This document shows positions 22,182 through 34,374 of a stretch of DNA of 64,000 nt, piece after piece. Below the pieces are notes generated by a model that was not told the origin of the DNA, did not search any database, and saw only the letters and a list, made by a program, of their open reading frames with translations. The DNA is taken from contig RMBW01000092.1 in NCBI GenBank assembly GCA_004009845.1, positions 1-64,000 on the forward strand. The letters are read 5' to 3'. Position 1 is the stretch's first letter. Each line of letters starts with the position of its first letter. The position numbers and the translations under genes are program-made. The DNA comes from Davidsoniella eucalypti. Lineage: Eukaryota > Ascomycota > Sordariomycetes > Microascales > Ceratocystidaceae.

Positions 22182-24595
22182 ATGTTTGACGTCGTATGGA
22201 CAGATCCACAGCGCGAGCTGGTGGGCGAGCGTCGTGCCCGCAAAGAGCTGGAGAAGAAAAGCAAGCCAAGTGATACGTCAAGAAGTTCAGTCAGCACCCG
22301 AAGCACTGGAACGCCTTCATCACAAGAACGCCCCGCGGAGAAGAGCGAGCGTACTTTTGGTGGCTTTTTTAGTTCTCGTACATTGAGACGAGTCACCACC
22401 ACAAACAACAAGAACCGGCCAACTTCCCCCGCCGCTTTACAGCCACCTTCCTCTAGCGATGAATCTAAACGGCGTTCATCATTTTTTGGCCTTGAGTCAA
22501 TATCATCTGGCTCCTTCAAACAGTCTTCTAAGCCTGGATCTCTCAACTCTCGGAACTCGTTGCAACCATCGATACGCAACATAGATTCTGACCAAAAATC
22601 GGGCAGGTCAGAAAGCCGCGCCCTGTCACGCTTGAGCTTTGGCCGTGACTCTATGTCAAATAATAGCGACGGAGGCCAGGGACCTTCAACTATAAAGCCC
22701 CTAAGACCTAAGTCTCGATCTCCACAGCTTGATATGCAAATCTGCGAGCCGATTTTGACTGATACTCATCTGGGGAATGTGTGTGATCAGGACGATCTTG
22801 GTAGTCCAATATCTAGAGGTAAGAGTGAACATAGCACAACACTATAGGCGTATCACTCGTGATATATTATACTAACTAATGCTATATAGACTCTATTTTT
22901 TCTAGGGCTACTAACCAATCATCACTATGTACACAAGCCACGGGATTTGACCCTTCTATCGACATGTTAAGGCGTTACGATTCAAACAGAACAGGTAAAA
23001 ATTCGTCGTACATCAATCATTCTGTTTCATCATCCTTTGCTACAATCAACAGTAAATCCACATCAGCCCCAATTCAGCATGAGCGGAAATCTCACTTTTT
23101 CAAATCGTCTGCATCTTCACAACAACAATTAGCTCCGTCTTGCGCTAAAACACCACCAACACCCCCCGAAACACCACAGAATGAACCGGTACTTCGCAAA
23201 TCACTTCGCTATACTCACCAAGAATCAAACGTTGAGGATATAATTTTCGATGAACGCAACACCTACATTCTACCCCAAATTGAAGACTTCCCAGTAGACT
23301 TCGAAAGCATTTTACAGCAACATTCTTCCAAGCCACCCAATGGTTGGATACAAGCTTTTGGTCCTAATGATCCCGAGTCATGGAATATCCCGGAAAATTG
23401 GGTTGATGAAGCTGCGGCTATCACAATCACTGAGACGAAAGTGAATGTCGAAAGTCTACTCGCTGATGAAGATACTTTGCCTTATCATCCCCCACCTCCC
23501 GAGCCTAGCAAAACTGCTAAGTTTCAAGCTGTACAGTTAACGGCTAAAATGATGGATTCATCGAGCCCTAGAGCCGTCATAACCGCGTTGAATCAGGATT
23601 GGGGTATGGAGCGCAACCCATCCTTATATAAAGAGATGGAAATGGAGAAGAAGCGATGGATGCTTACAGCCCTGCATTCTATTGACCGGGAAGAGTTCCA
23701 AAAGATCTCGGCTTCGGATTTGAAAATGACCCGGTCTAAGGCTCAACGTATCATGTGCTTATTTGAGGCACCAGGTAAGATTCACCTATATGATGTTTGT
23801 ATATGTAAAGGGTTTTAACTAAGTGTATCATTAGGTATGGCGTCGTACATTTCATCGACGAACCCCTCGAAGCAAGTGTTCTATGTTGCCAACACTGCGA
23901 CTCAAGTCCCGCAACATTATGAAAACATAATTCCTGTCCAGACCCCGGTCATATCACCGGAGGAAATTCCAATTATCAGCGGTGGGTTCGGGACCATTTA
24001 CTCATATGCTCTGGCTTCAGCACTACCCGCATCCGATATACCCCAAGCCTTGGCTCGAATCCGTAGTTGCTTAGCCCCTGGCGGTGCTCTTCGGCTGGCT
24101 TTGATTGACCCTATGCCGTCTCAACGGGTAGGACCTAGACTGAAGGCTTGGATTGACAAGAACCTTATAGCCAATATCACCCAGCAGCAGCGTTGCACTA
24201 ATCCCAGTGTACTATTCCGGAAATGGCTGCTCGAAGCAGAACTACGTAATGCAGGCAGTGTGATTACTACGGCTGATTTCCGAGCTATCTTGCCAAGCGA
24301 GAGCACAAGACCACGATCATTTATGAGCCGATATGCACCATCTATTCCCGAGAGAAACGAAAATTTACTCTCAGTTCCAGATGGTGGCCGGCGACCATCT
24401 GATGGCAGCATTGGGAGCGACAAGGAAGCGCAGATTGAGCTGAGATGTCTTGTCGGGCGTCTTTTGTGGAAGCAGCTATGGGGCCGGTTTGTAGGGGCTC
24501 ATAAATGGTGGTGGGAGCATCCGGAGATCATCGAAGAGTGCATTCGCTTGGATACCTGTTGGCAGTACCATCTGATAAAGGCAGTCCGCTCTTGA
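22182..24595 (+). CDS. Methyltransferase-like protein with long disordered N-terminus
   Basis: Three exons: 22182-22818, 22890-23774 and 23835-24595, joined in frame through a phase-1 junction each time, giving 760 residues. Acceptor 22889 is chosen over 22915 because only it keeps frame. Residues 1-400 are Ser/Arg/Thr-rich and low complexity apart from a conserved-looking start, MFDVVWTDPQRELVGERRAR. The C-terminal part resembles a Rossmann methyltransferase: QVFYVANTATQ, a strand-turn GGFGTIYSYALASALP, then the post-core LAPGGALRLALIDPMP and a helical end with LWKQLWGRFVGAHKWWWEHP. A clear Gly-rich AdoMet loop (motif I) is not visible, so catalysis is uncertain. It belongs to a fungus-specific type; substrate unknown. 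Confidence 0.65.
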
Positions 24596-24736
24596 TCATG
24601 ATTGACAGCACTTTTTTTTTCTTTTTCTCTTATTCCCTTTGTCACATGTTATTCATCTTGTCTATTGTGTTTGTTTGGCTACGGCGTTATTGGAATTAGG
24701 ATGGACTATATCCTACAAAGAAGATTATATTTAATA

Positions 24737-24746
24737 CCCCCCCCCC
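24737..24746. repeat. C10 homopolymer
   Basis: A run of ten C in the 3' flank between the methyltransferase-like gene and the GPCR gene. Run length is likely unreliable. Confidence 0.9.
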
Positions 24747-24881
24747 CAGAATACATCAAAGGGCGAGACGACGCCATGCCATTAATTAGTTACTGATTAT
24801 TGACTGCTATATAATACATGAGATACATATGTCCATGAATTGTCTATCAATTAGACGAGAGTGATTTCCAAGTCCCAAGTC

Positions 24882-26423
24882 TTAAGATGGCAGATCCGGA
24901 CATGGTAAATTTGAATCTGGATCTAGACCCGGTTTAGAGAGGTGAGCAAGGCTATCCGCACTTCCGATTTGGCGCGGATATGAAATTCTATAGCGATCTA
25001 AAGCAGGCAATGTTGGATTTGGTGCCCTTTTAGAAAAAGAAGCAACACTCTTTTTCCTTTGCCGTGAGCCAGTTTTGGTATCACTGCTATTCCTCGTCGT
25101 GTTTGAACACATGATAGTATGCCACGAGTCACGAAAGGCATCCCACGAGAAAACCATGTAGATAAGAAAGTTCCATAATCCTTGAAGGGGGAGTACAAAG
25201 GCACTCATGTACTCCAAAGCCGGCGAGCTGTTCTCATCGTTGGCATAAGAGTAGACACGATTAGCACTAGACGGGGCCCACGTGACGAGCATAGCGGTAA
25301 AGAAGAGCATGGCGCATTTCGTATACGACCAGGCAGCTTTATTTAGAGCGTGAGCGCGTTTCCGCTCGCTATGAGATTGGCGGTGGAAGTGAAAGGGGCG
25401 GTGAATATGAGGAATATAATAATGGCTTTGGTGGGTGTAGCTGTGTGTGTTGGGCACTGCAGAGGCGGCGGTTAGACGGCGTGGAGAAGCGATACTTTTG
25501 ACGTCTTCGGCGGTGACGAAGTCGAAAGGCACGGTGGTTTCGGCCGGCTCGGTGGTCACTGAGACGGAGTAGGCGCGTTGGCCGGACGGTTGAGGCTCTG
25601 TAAGAAGCATCGTAGCGGTAAACGAACCTGTGTTTTTCTTAGGCGTCATGGGCTCGGACGTCACAACGACTTCGGTTGTTCTGATGGCTGATGAAGCGAG
25701 ATCGGTGTCGTTATTAGAGGACTGGAAAGACTTGAGCTGCTTGCGGATATGGAAGATCTTCTTGCCGGCTCGGATGTATATGCCGATGGTCACTATTATG
25801 GATAACCAGACGGGTGCATAGAATAGGGCTATTCTGTATTCATGCCACTGCGGAGATATCCAGCACCAAAGCGTGGCGTTTCCGTATGGACGGCTTGCTT
25901 CACGGCTGTGGCGGACGAAGAGCAATGTGAGCGCCGGGACCAGCGGTATTCCATAGCAAAGGCATATATAGGGAATTTCCATCCGGCTCAGCTTCAGTGC
26001 GTTAAAGTGCCTGTAGAAGGTCAAGTGGACGTTGATAGCCATAGCCAAGGTCCAGTACGCATCAGCCGGCATGAACCTGCGCGGTGAGATTAGTCAGTGG
26101 AGCGCACTTTGTATAATATCACTGACTACAGAATGTCTTCTCGTTTCCGTGATAGTTACTCACATCTGGATCAAGAAGGCTTGGAACTGGCACAGTCCAG
26201 AATTCGGAGCATCGATGCCGGAGCGAGAGATCAGGGTAGCCACGTTAGTGAGCATATTTCCAAAGCTAGCGAAGAAGACCATTCTGTTGATCGGCTTGCG
26301 GAAGCGTGTAGAAGATGCAAAGGAGGCTATCGTGATCAAGCAACCGACGAGTGACAAAGATGAGCATACTCGCTCAATGGTGCTCAAGTCATTGAGCTGC
26401 TCTTGGGAAAGACCGCGATACAT
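24882..26423 (-). CDS. G-protein-coupled receptor, cAMP-receptor-like (class V)
   Basis: Exons 26164-26423 and 24882-26076, phase 2 junction (QM|FMPADAYW), 484 residues. Five helices are seen in the first 220 residues: SSLSLVGCLITIASF, MVFFASFGNMLTNVATL, DAYWTLAMAINVHLTFY, IPYICLCYGIPLVPALTLLF and IALFYAPVWLSIIVTIGIYI. Then comes a long basic third cytoplasmic loop (about residues 220-360) rich in Ser/Thr, two more helices (CAMLFFTAMLVTWAPSS and YMSAFVLPLQGLWNFLIYMV) and a Ser-rich tail. This is the seven-helix pattern of fungal cAMP-receptor-like/GprH-type receptors, which signal through G-alpha to cAMP. The ligand cannot be inferred. Confidence 0.78.
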
Positions 26424-28409
26424 GGCTATATAATGACGATAGTGAAGTACCGTTCAGGTGAGAAAACAGGGCAAGTGGCAATGGCTGAGGGCATCTGGAA
26501 CAAAGAAGATACGGCCACAGTTGGATGACATATCTGCCGTGTATGAAGTAGAAGTTGGAGCAGCGATCAGATTGGCTGTGAGAATCGGTTCTGCATTATC
26601 CATTTCAGATACAAAAATAACAAGATAGAATTATAATCGTGATCGCTCTAGCAAAAATGAGATGTCAACAAAGAAAGTCACTAGAGAGAGAAACTAGACT
26701 GTTTTCATAAGATGGGCCGTTATGGCGCTACTGGCCCTTTTTTTCTCGCTATGTTGATAAGGCAAATTCGGATTGTATGTTCGGAAAATACTTTCTTTAT
26801 TGAAGGATGGAAAGATTCTGTGATGATATAGAGTTGTAACGATGTGAAAAATTGAGAAAAAGAGGGCATATCATAAAATCAGTAACATGAAAAAGAATGA
26901 GAGACTCATAATAAAAAAGACAGAAATATAAAGAAGAAAAAGGTGAGGGAAGCTGAATAATAGCCAAATTTCCCCGCATATATGCGTAATGGAGAAAAGC
27001 AGTAGTTGCCGTTGGGTGATTTGTCGCCCGGAATCTCTGCCCATCACATTTTGTCCCGGATGCGATATTTCCGTTTTCGGTATACGGCAAGTAGCTTCCT
27101 TTCGGGGCATTTATTATTAGCCCACACCAAAAATAATCGTATACATCTCATCTGTATAAACTAATAACATATTCAATAGCCCATCTCTTTTTTGGTAACC
27201 GATGGAAAAACATAATATCCGATCGACTGTCAAATATCTCTCGTCTATCTCGATGACTTGGTCTGGAAAGTCGGCTGTAGTCTTCAGCCATGGATACCTA
27301 TGCAGTCTTGCGATTTTTACCAAGTGACCCTCCATTGACGGCGCAATTTCGGACTAGCTATTTTACAGCTAGTTTCTCTTATTCTTTCCTTGGCCCCAAG
27401 AAAAAAAGCAAAGAAGTGATGGAGATCCAGCTGTACCATTCATCGCGAGGATAGGATTCGTCTACAGCGTTACATCCAGAAGAGGTCATCGGGCTTGCAG
27501 TAGGCTTAACGATGATCCTACTTCTTTCTTTTCCTGCTTTACTTAAAAGCCTGCTATTCGTCAATATTAGGTATGCTACATATGCAATGGTGTCTATCTG
27601 TTATTCATTTCCCTTCTCTTCCTTTCTTTGATTTTGAGAGGCTTACTTCTTCGCTCGCCATTGTACCACAGTGGCTAAATAGCAACCTCTTTTGTGGGGC
27701 ACACTTGGATCTTTCCTGTTTAGGTCTAAGTTATGTATCATCATGGTCGTCGTCTTCTTCGTCACTTTCCTTTCTTCATACAAACGATATCGGTAATGAA
27801 TCTAAACCATATTTTCTCCTTGCTACAACTACAAGATCGTCTTGAAAGTGTATATGATCCTTGAAATATAGACGCCAACTCTACTTTGCTTCTTTATATA
27901 CCTCCTCCGCTTGAATATCAAGATACAGATAGTGTAGAACCATGTCTCAAGGTTATACCAATATCTTCCAGTGTGTTCTATCATACTGTCAAACTGAGAG
28001 ATCATATTCAACATGTTATCTACTACTTCGAGGTCAACAACCTTTTCGACAATGTTTTGTCATATCTCGTTCTTTCTTTCAGCACATTCTTGGTCTTGTG
28101 GGTTCGTCGAACAATGCCTTTCATCTTTGTTCCTTTCTTGGTAATTCTTTGATAACACCATAACCGTCTTTCAACTCCCTAATCTTGATAACCGGTGGGT
28201 TCTTTGAGCTTCAAACTTCGATTATAGTTAGTTAGCACTATTTAAGCGGCTCTTCCCCGTCTGCTGCCCGTCCTCAGGTCGCCTCTATCTTCTCTCCTCT
28301 TGATATATGATCGAAACCCTCGCAAAAGCACGAACAACAACTACTTTTGCGATATTTTCATGACCATATTCTTCTTCTCCTTCTCAAAAGCCCGCATAAC
28401 AACCACACA
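26424..28409. other. Divergent intergenic region, GPCR to orphan gene
   Basis: About 2 kb, AT-rich, CT-rich from 27.6 kb. Only short frames without similarity. It holds the promoters of the GPCR gene (leftward) and the orphan gene (rightward). Confidence 0.6.
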
Positions 28410-29328
28410 ATGGGCCGCAAAAATAGAGGCAACAAATCGCCCGTTTCTTCTGGTCCCGAGGCTATTCCCGGCTTAAACAGCACCGGCAACGCCAACAGAC
28501 GACACAGCCACGAGCTTCTTCGTGCCCGTCGAAACTCAACACAAAGATCTCATAAACGCAGTGAATCTCTCTCCAAATCTGGCCTGCAACTTGACGAGCA
28601 TATGCCGAAAACACGATCTACCATTGGCCAACACCCTCTTGCTCGTATCGCGACCAGCCAGGTCGATGGAGATGGCGATCTTGTCATGTTTAGATCAGAT
28701 CATGGCAAGGTCAAGTCTACGAGCCAATCATCATCTCAGATACATCAAGCATTGTTATTACCGCAGACAGCGGGCACGAATATGCTGCCGGACCCGAGTT
28801 CCAATGCCGACACTTCCCGGATCTCTACGGTCCATGTCATGTCGGCCATGACGAACGAGCTACACCAAGCATACATTCAAGCCCTGGATAGTCTATGCAA
28901 CAGCAGCCAACCTCCGTACCCAACGGCACCACATCTACCGGCTTCTGGGAACTCAAGCAGTGTTCCGTGTCCTCGCTGTGTCTGCGTAGAGGCCAAGACG
29001 AGCCATCTACGCTCACTGTTGGCAGTGCTGGCAAAGGCACAGCAGAATGCCGTTGATATCTGGTCTTTCTTGTGCAGTGATTTGCGGTGCTGTGTGAGTG
29101 GTGATGGCTCTGCCAATTATCAATGTTCGAATCTTGAGGGCGAGATTATGGACTGGCAGCCGGAACCTGAGATTCCGGTCCGTATCGTGATAAATTATGA
29201 CGAGGCTGTATGTTATGCTCATTACGCATCTCTTATGTACTAATATTCCTAATCTTCAGATTCTATGTATTGTATCTGGACATGTTTATCTAGCCAGCGT
29301 GTTTCTCTCTTTAGCGGTTTGTATTTAG
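28410..29328 (+). CDS. Orphan protein, possibly with C-terminal membrane segment
   Basis: Not recognised. The start MGRKNRGNKSPVSSG at 28410 is preferred over the in-frame Met at 28347, because the upstream stretch looks like leader and CACACAATGG is a good context. The first 150 residues are Ser/Arg-rich and basic. The second half is Cys-rich (SSVPCPRCVCVEAKTSHLRS, FLCSDLRCCVSGDGSANYQC). A strong intron lies at 29208-29259: donor GTATGT, branch TACTAAT, acceptor CTTCAG. Spliced, the protein is 288 residues and ends in a hydrophobic segment ILCIVSGHVYLASVFLSLAV. Unspliced it ends YDEAVCYAHYASLMY at 29243. The Cys pairs could bind metal, but no known finger pattern fits. Confidence 0.5.
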
Positions 29329-30238
29329 ACTTTAACGACTTATCTTTACGGCTCATCATTCGTAATACAGCGATTTTCCTTTATATCCACCTTTTTATGA
29401 TGTCTCTACCAACATGAGGACTAGAACAAATGATACTAGTACCAGTACATACTAGCTCCAATTCCAACTATAAAACTTACTAGCATATATTCTCTAACCA
29501 ATCACCACTAGTCGCCAGCCCGTCTTCGGTAATCTTATCACTTATACCAACAGCCGGATTTCGCCAATTCTTTTTTCTTCGAGACACCTTTGCTCGCAGG
29601 CCATAAAATATTCATCATCACGAGACATACACTTAGACTCCTAAAAACAAAGACGTTTTTTCAAACATATGTATATGAGTATCTCTTGATGCGATAAAGA
29701 GCAGTAAAAAAAAAAGAGAAGCAGGGAATCTAGATACTACCTGAATATGGCGCAATTTCTTTCCCGATGATTTTTGTTTGGCATGACAGAAACAACAAAA
29801 AAAGCAAAGCAAGAGTTTGACAGAAGTGAGAGAGAGGAAAGGCAAGTCAGAAGAAAAAAAAAAGATAATAAAACACAAAACGACAGAATGATGTATTGCG
29901 CCTGGAACGCCAGAAGAAACCCCCAATTTTAAACCCAAGCAAAGAACGTAAGACACCGTGCTGAAGAAAGCACCCGCCTCCAAGCCCCGCGCCGACCTCT
30001 TCTCCCCCTGTGCGATTGGCCTATAAGTGCTAATGCTAGTAAGACAGCACATGGGGGGATGTAGATACACAAGTATATATGGTTTGAGTTTGTGGTGTGG
30101 TATGTAATTGTCCGGTCCGGCACCCTCTCACTCCATTTGGAGGGGAGCCTCGGAGATAGGATTCAAACAAGAGCCAAGCGAGTCGAAGAGCGGCGGCGGT
30201 GGCTAGAAGCGAGACTACCATCGGATATCTTGTGCTAT
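29329..30238. other. Convergent intergenic region
   Basis: 3' flanks of the orphan gene and of NOP1, with A-runs at 29706-29716 and 29856-29865. No gene seen. Confidence 0.65.
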
Positions 30239-31525
30239 TTACCAGGCGTAATCGGGGTTGTACTGGAAGACGACAAGGGCGTGGCCACGCTCGTAGGTTT
30301 CTAAAGACGTGAGATAAGAATGTTAGTACTGAAAGATGGCAAACAACGAAGCAAGGGCAAGCCTGCTGCTCGCAAACAGAAAGCTGATTGTACTTACCAA
30401 GAGAAACCTGCTCCTTGGGCTTGAAGTTGAACTTGCGCATGCGGGCAACAACATCAGCGTACACCTCCTCCTGCGGCCGGGTAGAGTCAACACAGCTGGC
30501 CTTGATGGACAGCAGCACGAAACCACCCTTGCGCAGGAAGATGCGGGCGTTGTCGTAGACAATCTGGGCGGGGTTGGGCTGGGCAACATCGCAGAAGATG
30601 ACATCGACCATGCCGTCAATATAGAAGCGGTACTTGACGGGCATACGGGCATCGAAGACCAAAGGGTTGATGTTGTTACGCTTCATCGACATCTGCAGCA
30701 GCTCACGGCCAGAGCGGATGGAGAACTCGACGGCATAGACACGACCCTGGGCACCCACCATGTCGGAGACGTGAGAAACCGAAGTACCAGAAGCGGCACC
30801 CAGGTACAGAACCTTCTTGCCAGGGGCAATGTACAGGTTGTCGACACCGGCTAGAATACCAGCAGCGATCTTGCTGCGGAAGGGGTTCCAGACACGGTAC
30901 TCGACCTTGTTCACGATGCTGGTGCCGTCCTCGGCCTTGGTAGTCTCCTCAGACTGGATGCGCTTCTCGCCGTAGACAGCAATGCCGGGAGCGTAGCTGC
31001 GGGTGACCAGATCATCCTGCTTGCCTCTGGAGATGAAGACACCCTCGTGACGGTGACGCTCCTATAGTTAAGAAGAGCTAGTTAGAATCCATACACACAA
31101 GTCAAGTCGGGCAATCGGCCGTGTGTTGTCCACGGGGCTGACCGTCAAAGATAGAGAAAGGGAAGAAAACAACTTACAACAACGACCTTGTGGCCACCGC
31201 CAGCACCACCACGGGCACCACCACGGGCACCGCCACGAGGAGCGCCACGACCACCGCGAGCACCACCGCGGGGACCACCGCGACCACCTAAGAAGGAAAA
31301 GAAGTTAGTTCACGATGCTCCATATCCCCAGACCGACTTAGCGATCAAGAGAACGAAACGAAGGGCAAGCTTACCAGCGCCGCCACGACCGCCAACACCA
31401 CCACCACGGCCACCGCCAAAGCCGCCGCCACCACGACCACCGCCAAAGCCACCGCCAAAACCGCCGCCGCCGCCGCCGCCACGACCACCGCGGAAACCAC
31501 CACCACCACGACCGGGAGGAGCCAT
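30239..31525 (-). CDS. NOP1: Fibrillarin, box C/D snoRNP 2'-O-methyltransferase
   Basis: Four exons: 31375-31525, 31178-31287, 30398-31061 and 30239-30300, giving 328 residues. Residues 1-85 are a GAR domain (MAPPGRGGGGFRGGRGGGG) spread over two exons. The methyltransferase domain starts at KVVVERHRHEGVFISRGKQD and contains the AdoMet loop VLYLGAASGTSVSHVSDMVG, FDARMPVKY, and the DVIFCDVAQP strand. The last exon encodes ETYERGHALVVFQYNPDYAW. Fibrillarin methylates rRNA riboses guided by C/D snoRNAs in the nucleolus, with Nop56, Nop58 and Snu13. It is transcribed away from RPL17 over a shared 0.86-kb promoter, which suggests coordinated ribosome-biogenesis control. Length and architecture are normal. 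Confidence 0.97.
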
Positions 31526-32384
31526 CTCGAGAAAGAGGTTGTGTGTTTAGATTGCGAAGATGTTGAGAGAGCGAGAAGAGGTCTTAAGAGCTTTTGACTA
31601 AAGGCTGCTTAAGACGAACGAACGAGTCGATGATGATACCTGATGGGACGATGGTCAAGTAAATAACTTCTTCACGGATAATCGCGCGGAAGATTGGTGA
31701 TCGCAAAACAAAAAAAGATGTGAACTTGCGAAGGAAAAGTTGCTGGTCAAGGCTAGAACTTTCGCGATTCTGTAGATAAAAAAAAAATTTAGTAGAGACA
31801 AAGGTACTGAAATTTTTCTTCCGCCTTCAAGCTACGCTAATTTTTTAGCGGGGCATCTCTGTTGCATTTCATTGGACGATAAGAAAATCAGCCATGGATC
31901 TTCCATCTACCGTCTGATTGGCCAATTGCGCCCCACCTCGGTGAAGGACCGTCCGAGCCTCACGTGAGGAAAAATATCTTGGTCCCAAAAAGTTCGGATT
32001 TGAATTTTGAGCATGGGGTCACATGATATCGCACACGCATCGAGTTTATAAGTTGCGTAGCCATACATCAACAGCATCCGAACTTGGATATTTGCGAGTC
32101 TTTTTGAGTAGAAAAATAACAATTATCAACTCGAGATACCACAATGTAAGATTTTCCTTTTCCCGCATTGATTTGGGCTTCGTAGCGCCCAAGATAGATC
32201 TGCCGGTGTTTCTCCGCGCCACAGGGTGGAAAGCCCTAATCCTTCTTAGATTACCGCTTTGGGAGGGCTGGCCTTTCAATTCTCAATCATGCCTTTGGCA
32301 TTAGGTGGGTAACAGATTCTGAATTTCCTCCAACTCCAGTGTTATTGACGTTGAATCCCATCAACAACCACAAACGACAGTAAG
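31526..32384. promoter_or_regulatory. Divergent NOP1/RPL17 promoter region
   Basis: The region between two ribosome-biogenesis genes. It holds ATTGGCCAAT at 31917-31926, which carries CCAAT on both strands, and a 12-bp palindromic E-box (31958-31969), both about 420 bp from RPL17 and 400 bp from NOP1. A-runs occur at 31770-31790. Which factors bind is unknown. Confidence 0.6.
31958..31969. promoter_or_regulatory. Palindromic E-box CCTCACGTGAGG
   Basis: A perfect 12-bp palindrome centred on CACGTG, mid-way between the NOP1 and RPL17 start codons. CACGTG is bound by Cbf1-like bHLH proteins, which act at ribosomal protein genes in several ascomycetes. Use here is inferred. Confidence 0.5.
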
Positions 32385-33585
32385 ATGGTATGTTGTCCCT
32401 ATCACGAATATCACGAACATCTTCTAGTCGGTCATTCGACATCATTCAACACCGTTCTCATATTCCCAACGGACTTTTTTCGACAACTTCTGGACACGCC
32501 CAACACCATGACGCACAATTTTCTGTACCCGTGGCTAGGACATGTACAAAATTTCGCAAAAAAGTTCGCATTGAAAAATATGCCAACACCAAGCCAAAAA
32601 TTTCAATCTTTTCATAAGCGAACATCCAGACTGACTTGACGAATTTTTTTTTCTTTCTTCATATAGACCCGGTACGCTGCCCAGGAGATCCAAGGCTCGA
32701 AGTCGGCCCGCGCCCGCGGTGCCTACCTCCGTGTGTCCTTCAAGAACACCCGCGAAACTGCCCAGGCCATCAACGGCTGGAAGCTGCAGCGCGCTGTTAC
32801 CTTCCTCGAGAACGTCAAGGAGAAGACCGAGGCCGTTCCTTTCCGCAGATTCTGCGGTTCCATTGGTCGCACCGCCCAGGGTACGAACGAACTTATACAT
32901 TCTTCCAGCCAAACTATCACTATTACGACATATCGAAAATCTTCTCTTTTTTAGTCACTCGGAGCTTCTTAAGACAACTATCTTTCTAAACACGACACCT
33001 ACCTACAACGACTCGTCATATCAGAGCATGAGATTTTGAACACTTTGTCACTACGCAGACATCCGAAACACTCGCCAAGAAGACCGACGACAAAAGAGAG
33101 TCGATACGATATTAGTGGCGGCTTACACTATCATGTAACCCATCAAAACTGACATGTTTCTTTTCTCTTATATAGGCAAGCAGTTCGGTGTTACCCGTGC
33201 CCGCTGGCCCGTCAAGTCGGCTGAGTTCCTGCTCGGTCTGCTGAAGAACGCTGAGTCCAACGCTGATGCCAAGGGTCTTGACACCGGCAACCTGGTTGTC
33301 AAGCACATCCAGGTCAACCAGGCCCCCAAGCAGCGGAGACGGACGTACCGTGCCCACGGTCGTGTATGTTAAAATCCCTCTATCTCCAAAACACCAGAAC
33401 CTTGTTTTAACTAACATGTTTCTTCTTTCTAGATCAACCCTTACATGTCGAGCCCCTGCCACATTGAGTTGATCCTGACCGAGGCCGATGAGGCTGTTGA
33501 GAAGGCCGATGCCTCCTCTTCCGTCGCCCACCTGTCCTCCAGACAGCGTGGTGCCCGCGTTCGCCAGGCTCTGATTGCCGCTTAA
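32385..33585 (+). CDS. RPL17: 60S ribosomal protein uL22 (L17)
   Basis: Four exons: 32385-32387 (ATG only), 32667-32880, 33176-33363 and 33433-33585, giving 185 residues. Exon 2 starts TRYAAQEIQGSKSARARGAY; later blocks are FKNTRETAQAINGWKLQRAV, GKQFGVTRARWPVKSAEFLL and the uL22 signature KQRRRTYRAHGRINPYMSSP. uL22 lines the peptide exit tunnel of the large subunit. The first intron (279 nt) splits the start codon from the rest, and the second is 295 nt, both long for this genome. I looked for a box C/D snoRNA in them (RUGAUGA/CUGA pair) and found none. Confidence 0.97.
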
Positions 33586-34374
33586 GCTGTTGACAAAAAA
33601 AGAAACAAACCGAATAAAATCGTTATAACCAAAACTCATTAAAAAATCCAGGGAAACACAAATTCTTTTTTAAAACAAAAAAGAAAAAGGGAAAGGAATT
33701 CTTCGGGGAAGGTCCGGTGGTATCAAAATGTATACACAACCCTGGGTTAAAACAGATGGAACTCGTTGTTTTTTTTTTCACACAACTCACTCAGCCTCAA
33801 TTCTCATATGTAAAGCTTGGTCATAAAAACTCGAATGGTGTATGGTGTTTTCTTCTTCTTTTCTTTTTTTCATCTTCCGAATGCTTCTATTTTTCCTTCT
33901 ACTCGTGACTCTTTCCTTGACCAAAAATACTAAATATGCTCAACCACTTATCCTGTACTCTTTTTGTTTATTGACACAAGCGAGTTAGATATAATGGCAT
34001 TTTAGCTTCCTTTGATGAAAAGAAAAAAAAAGTATTCTAATACAAGCAAGCTAACATACCAGATAACAACAAAAATAAACAATCATCTGAGAGTTAATAA
34101 ACGGGAAACATTTTTGTAGATAGACCATGACTATAGTTACTCCCTACGCTAACAAATTGCACCCAATTTGCGACTTTTACGAACATGAAGTGTTTACCTC
34201 ATACACAGTTCTTCAATATAAATCGTTCATTAATGACTAACCCATCTCTTCGACTAACCCTAAAGCACTGCTTGACATGACTTTCACATGTTTTACAAAC
34301 ACAAATAATCTTAGGGTTATACATTGATATTCTCATACTAGTAACAAAACCAAGTGGCACATGAACTATTCAGC
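33586..34374. other. Convergent intergenic region
   Basis: AT-rich 3' flanks of RPL17 and the lipase gene, with T-runs near 33771 and A-runs near 34021. No gene seen. Confidence 0.65.

Noticed and set aside
22163..22582. Minus-strand 139-codon frame
   Set aside because: Shadow of the Ser/Arg-rich exon of the methyltransferase-like gene.
30336..30854. 172-codon plus-strand frame
   Set aside because: Antisense shadow of fibrillarin exon 3.
31188..31550. Proline-rich plus-strand frame of 120 codons
   Set aside because: It is the antisense of the fibrillarin GAR-domain exons.
32388..33175. Box C/D snoRNA inside the RPL17 introns
   Set aside because: A CTGA occurs in intron 1, but no RTGATGA box or terminal stem was found.
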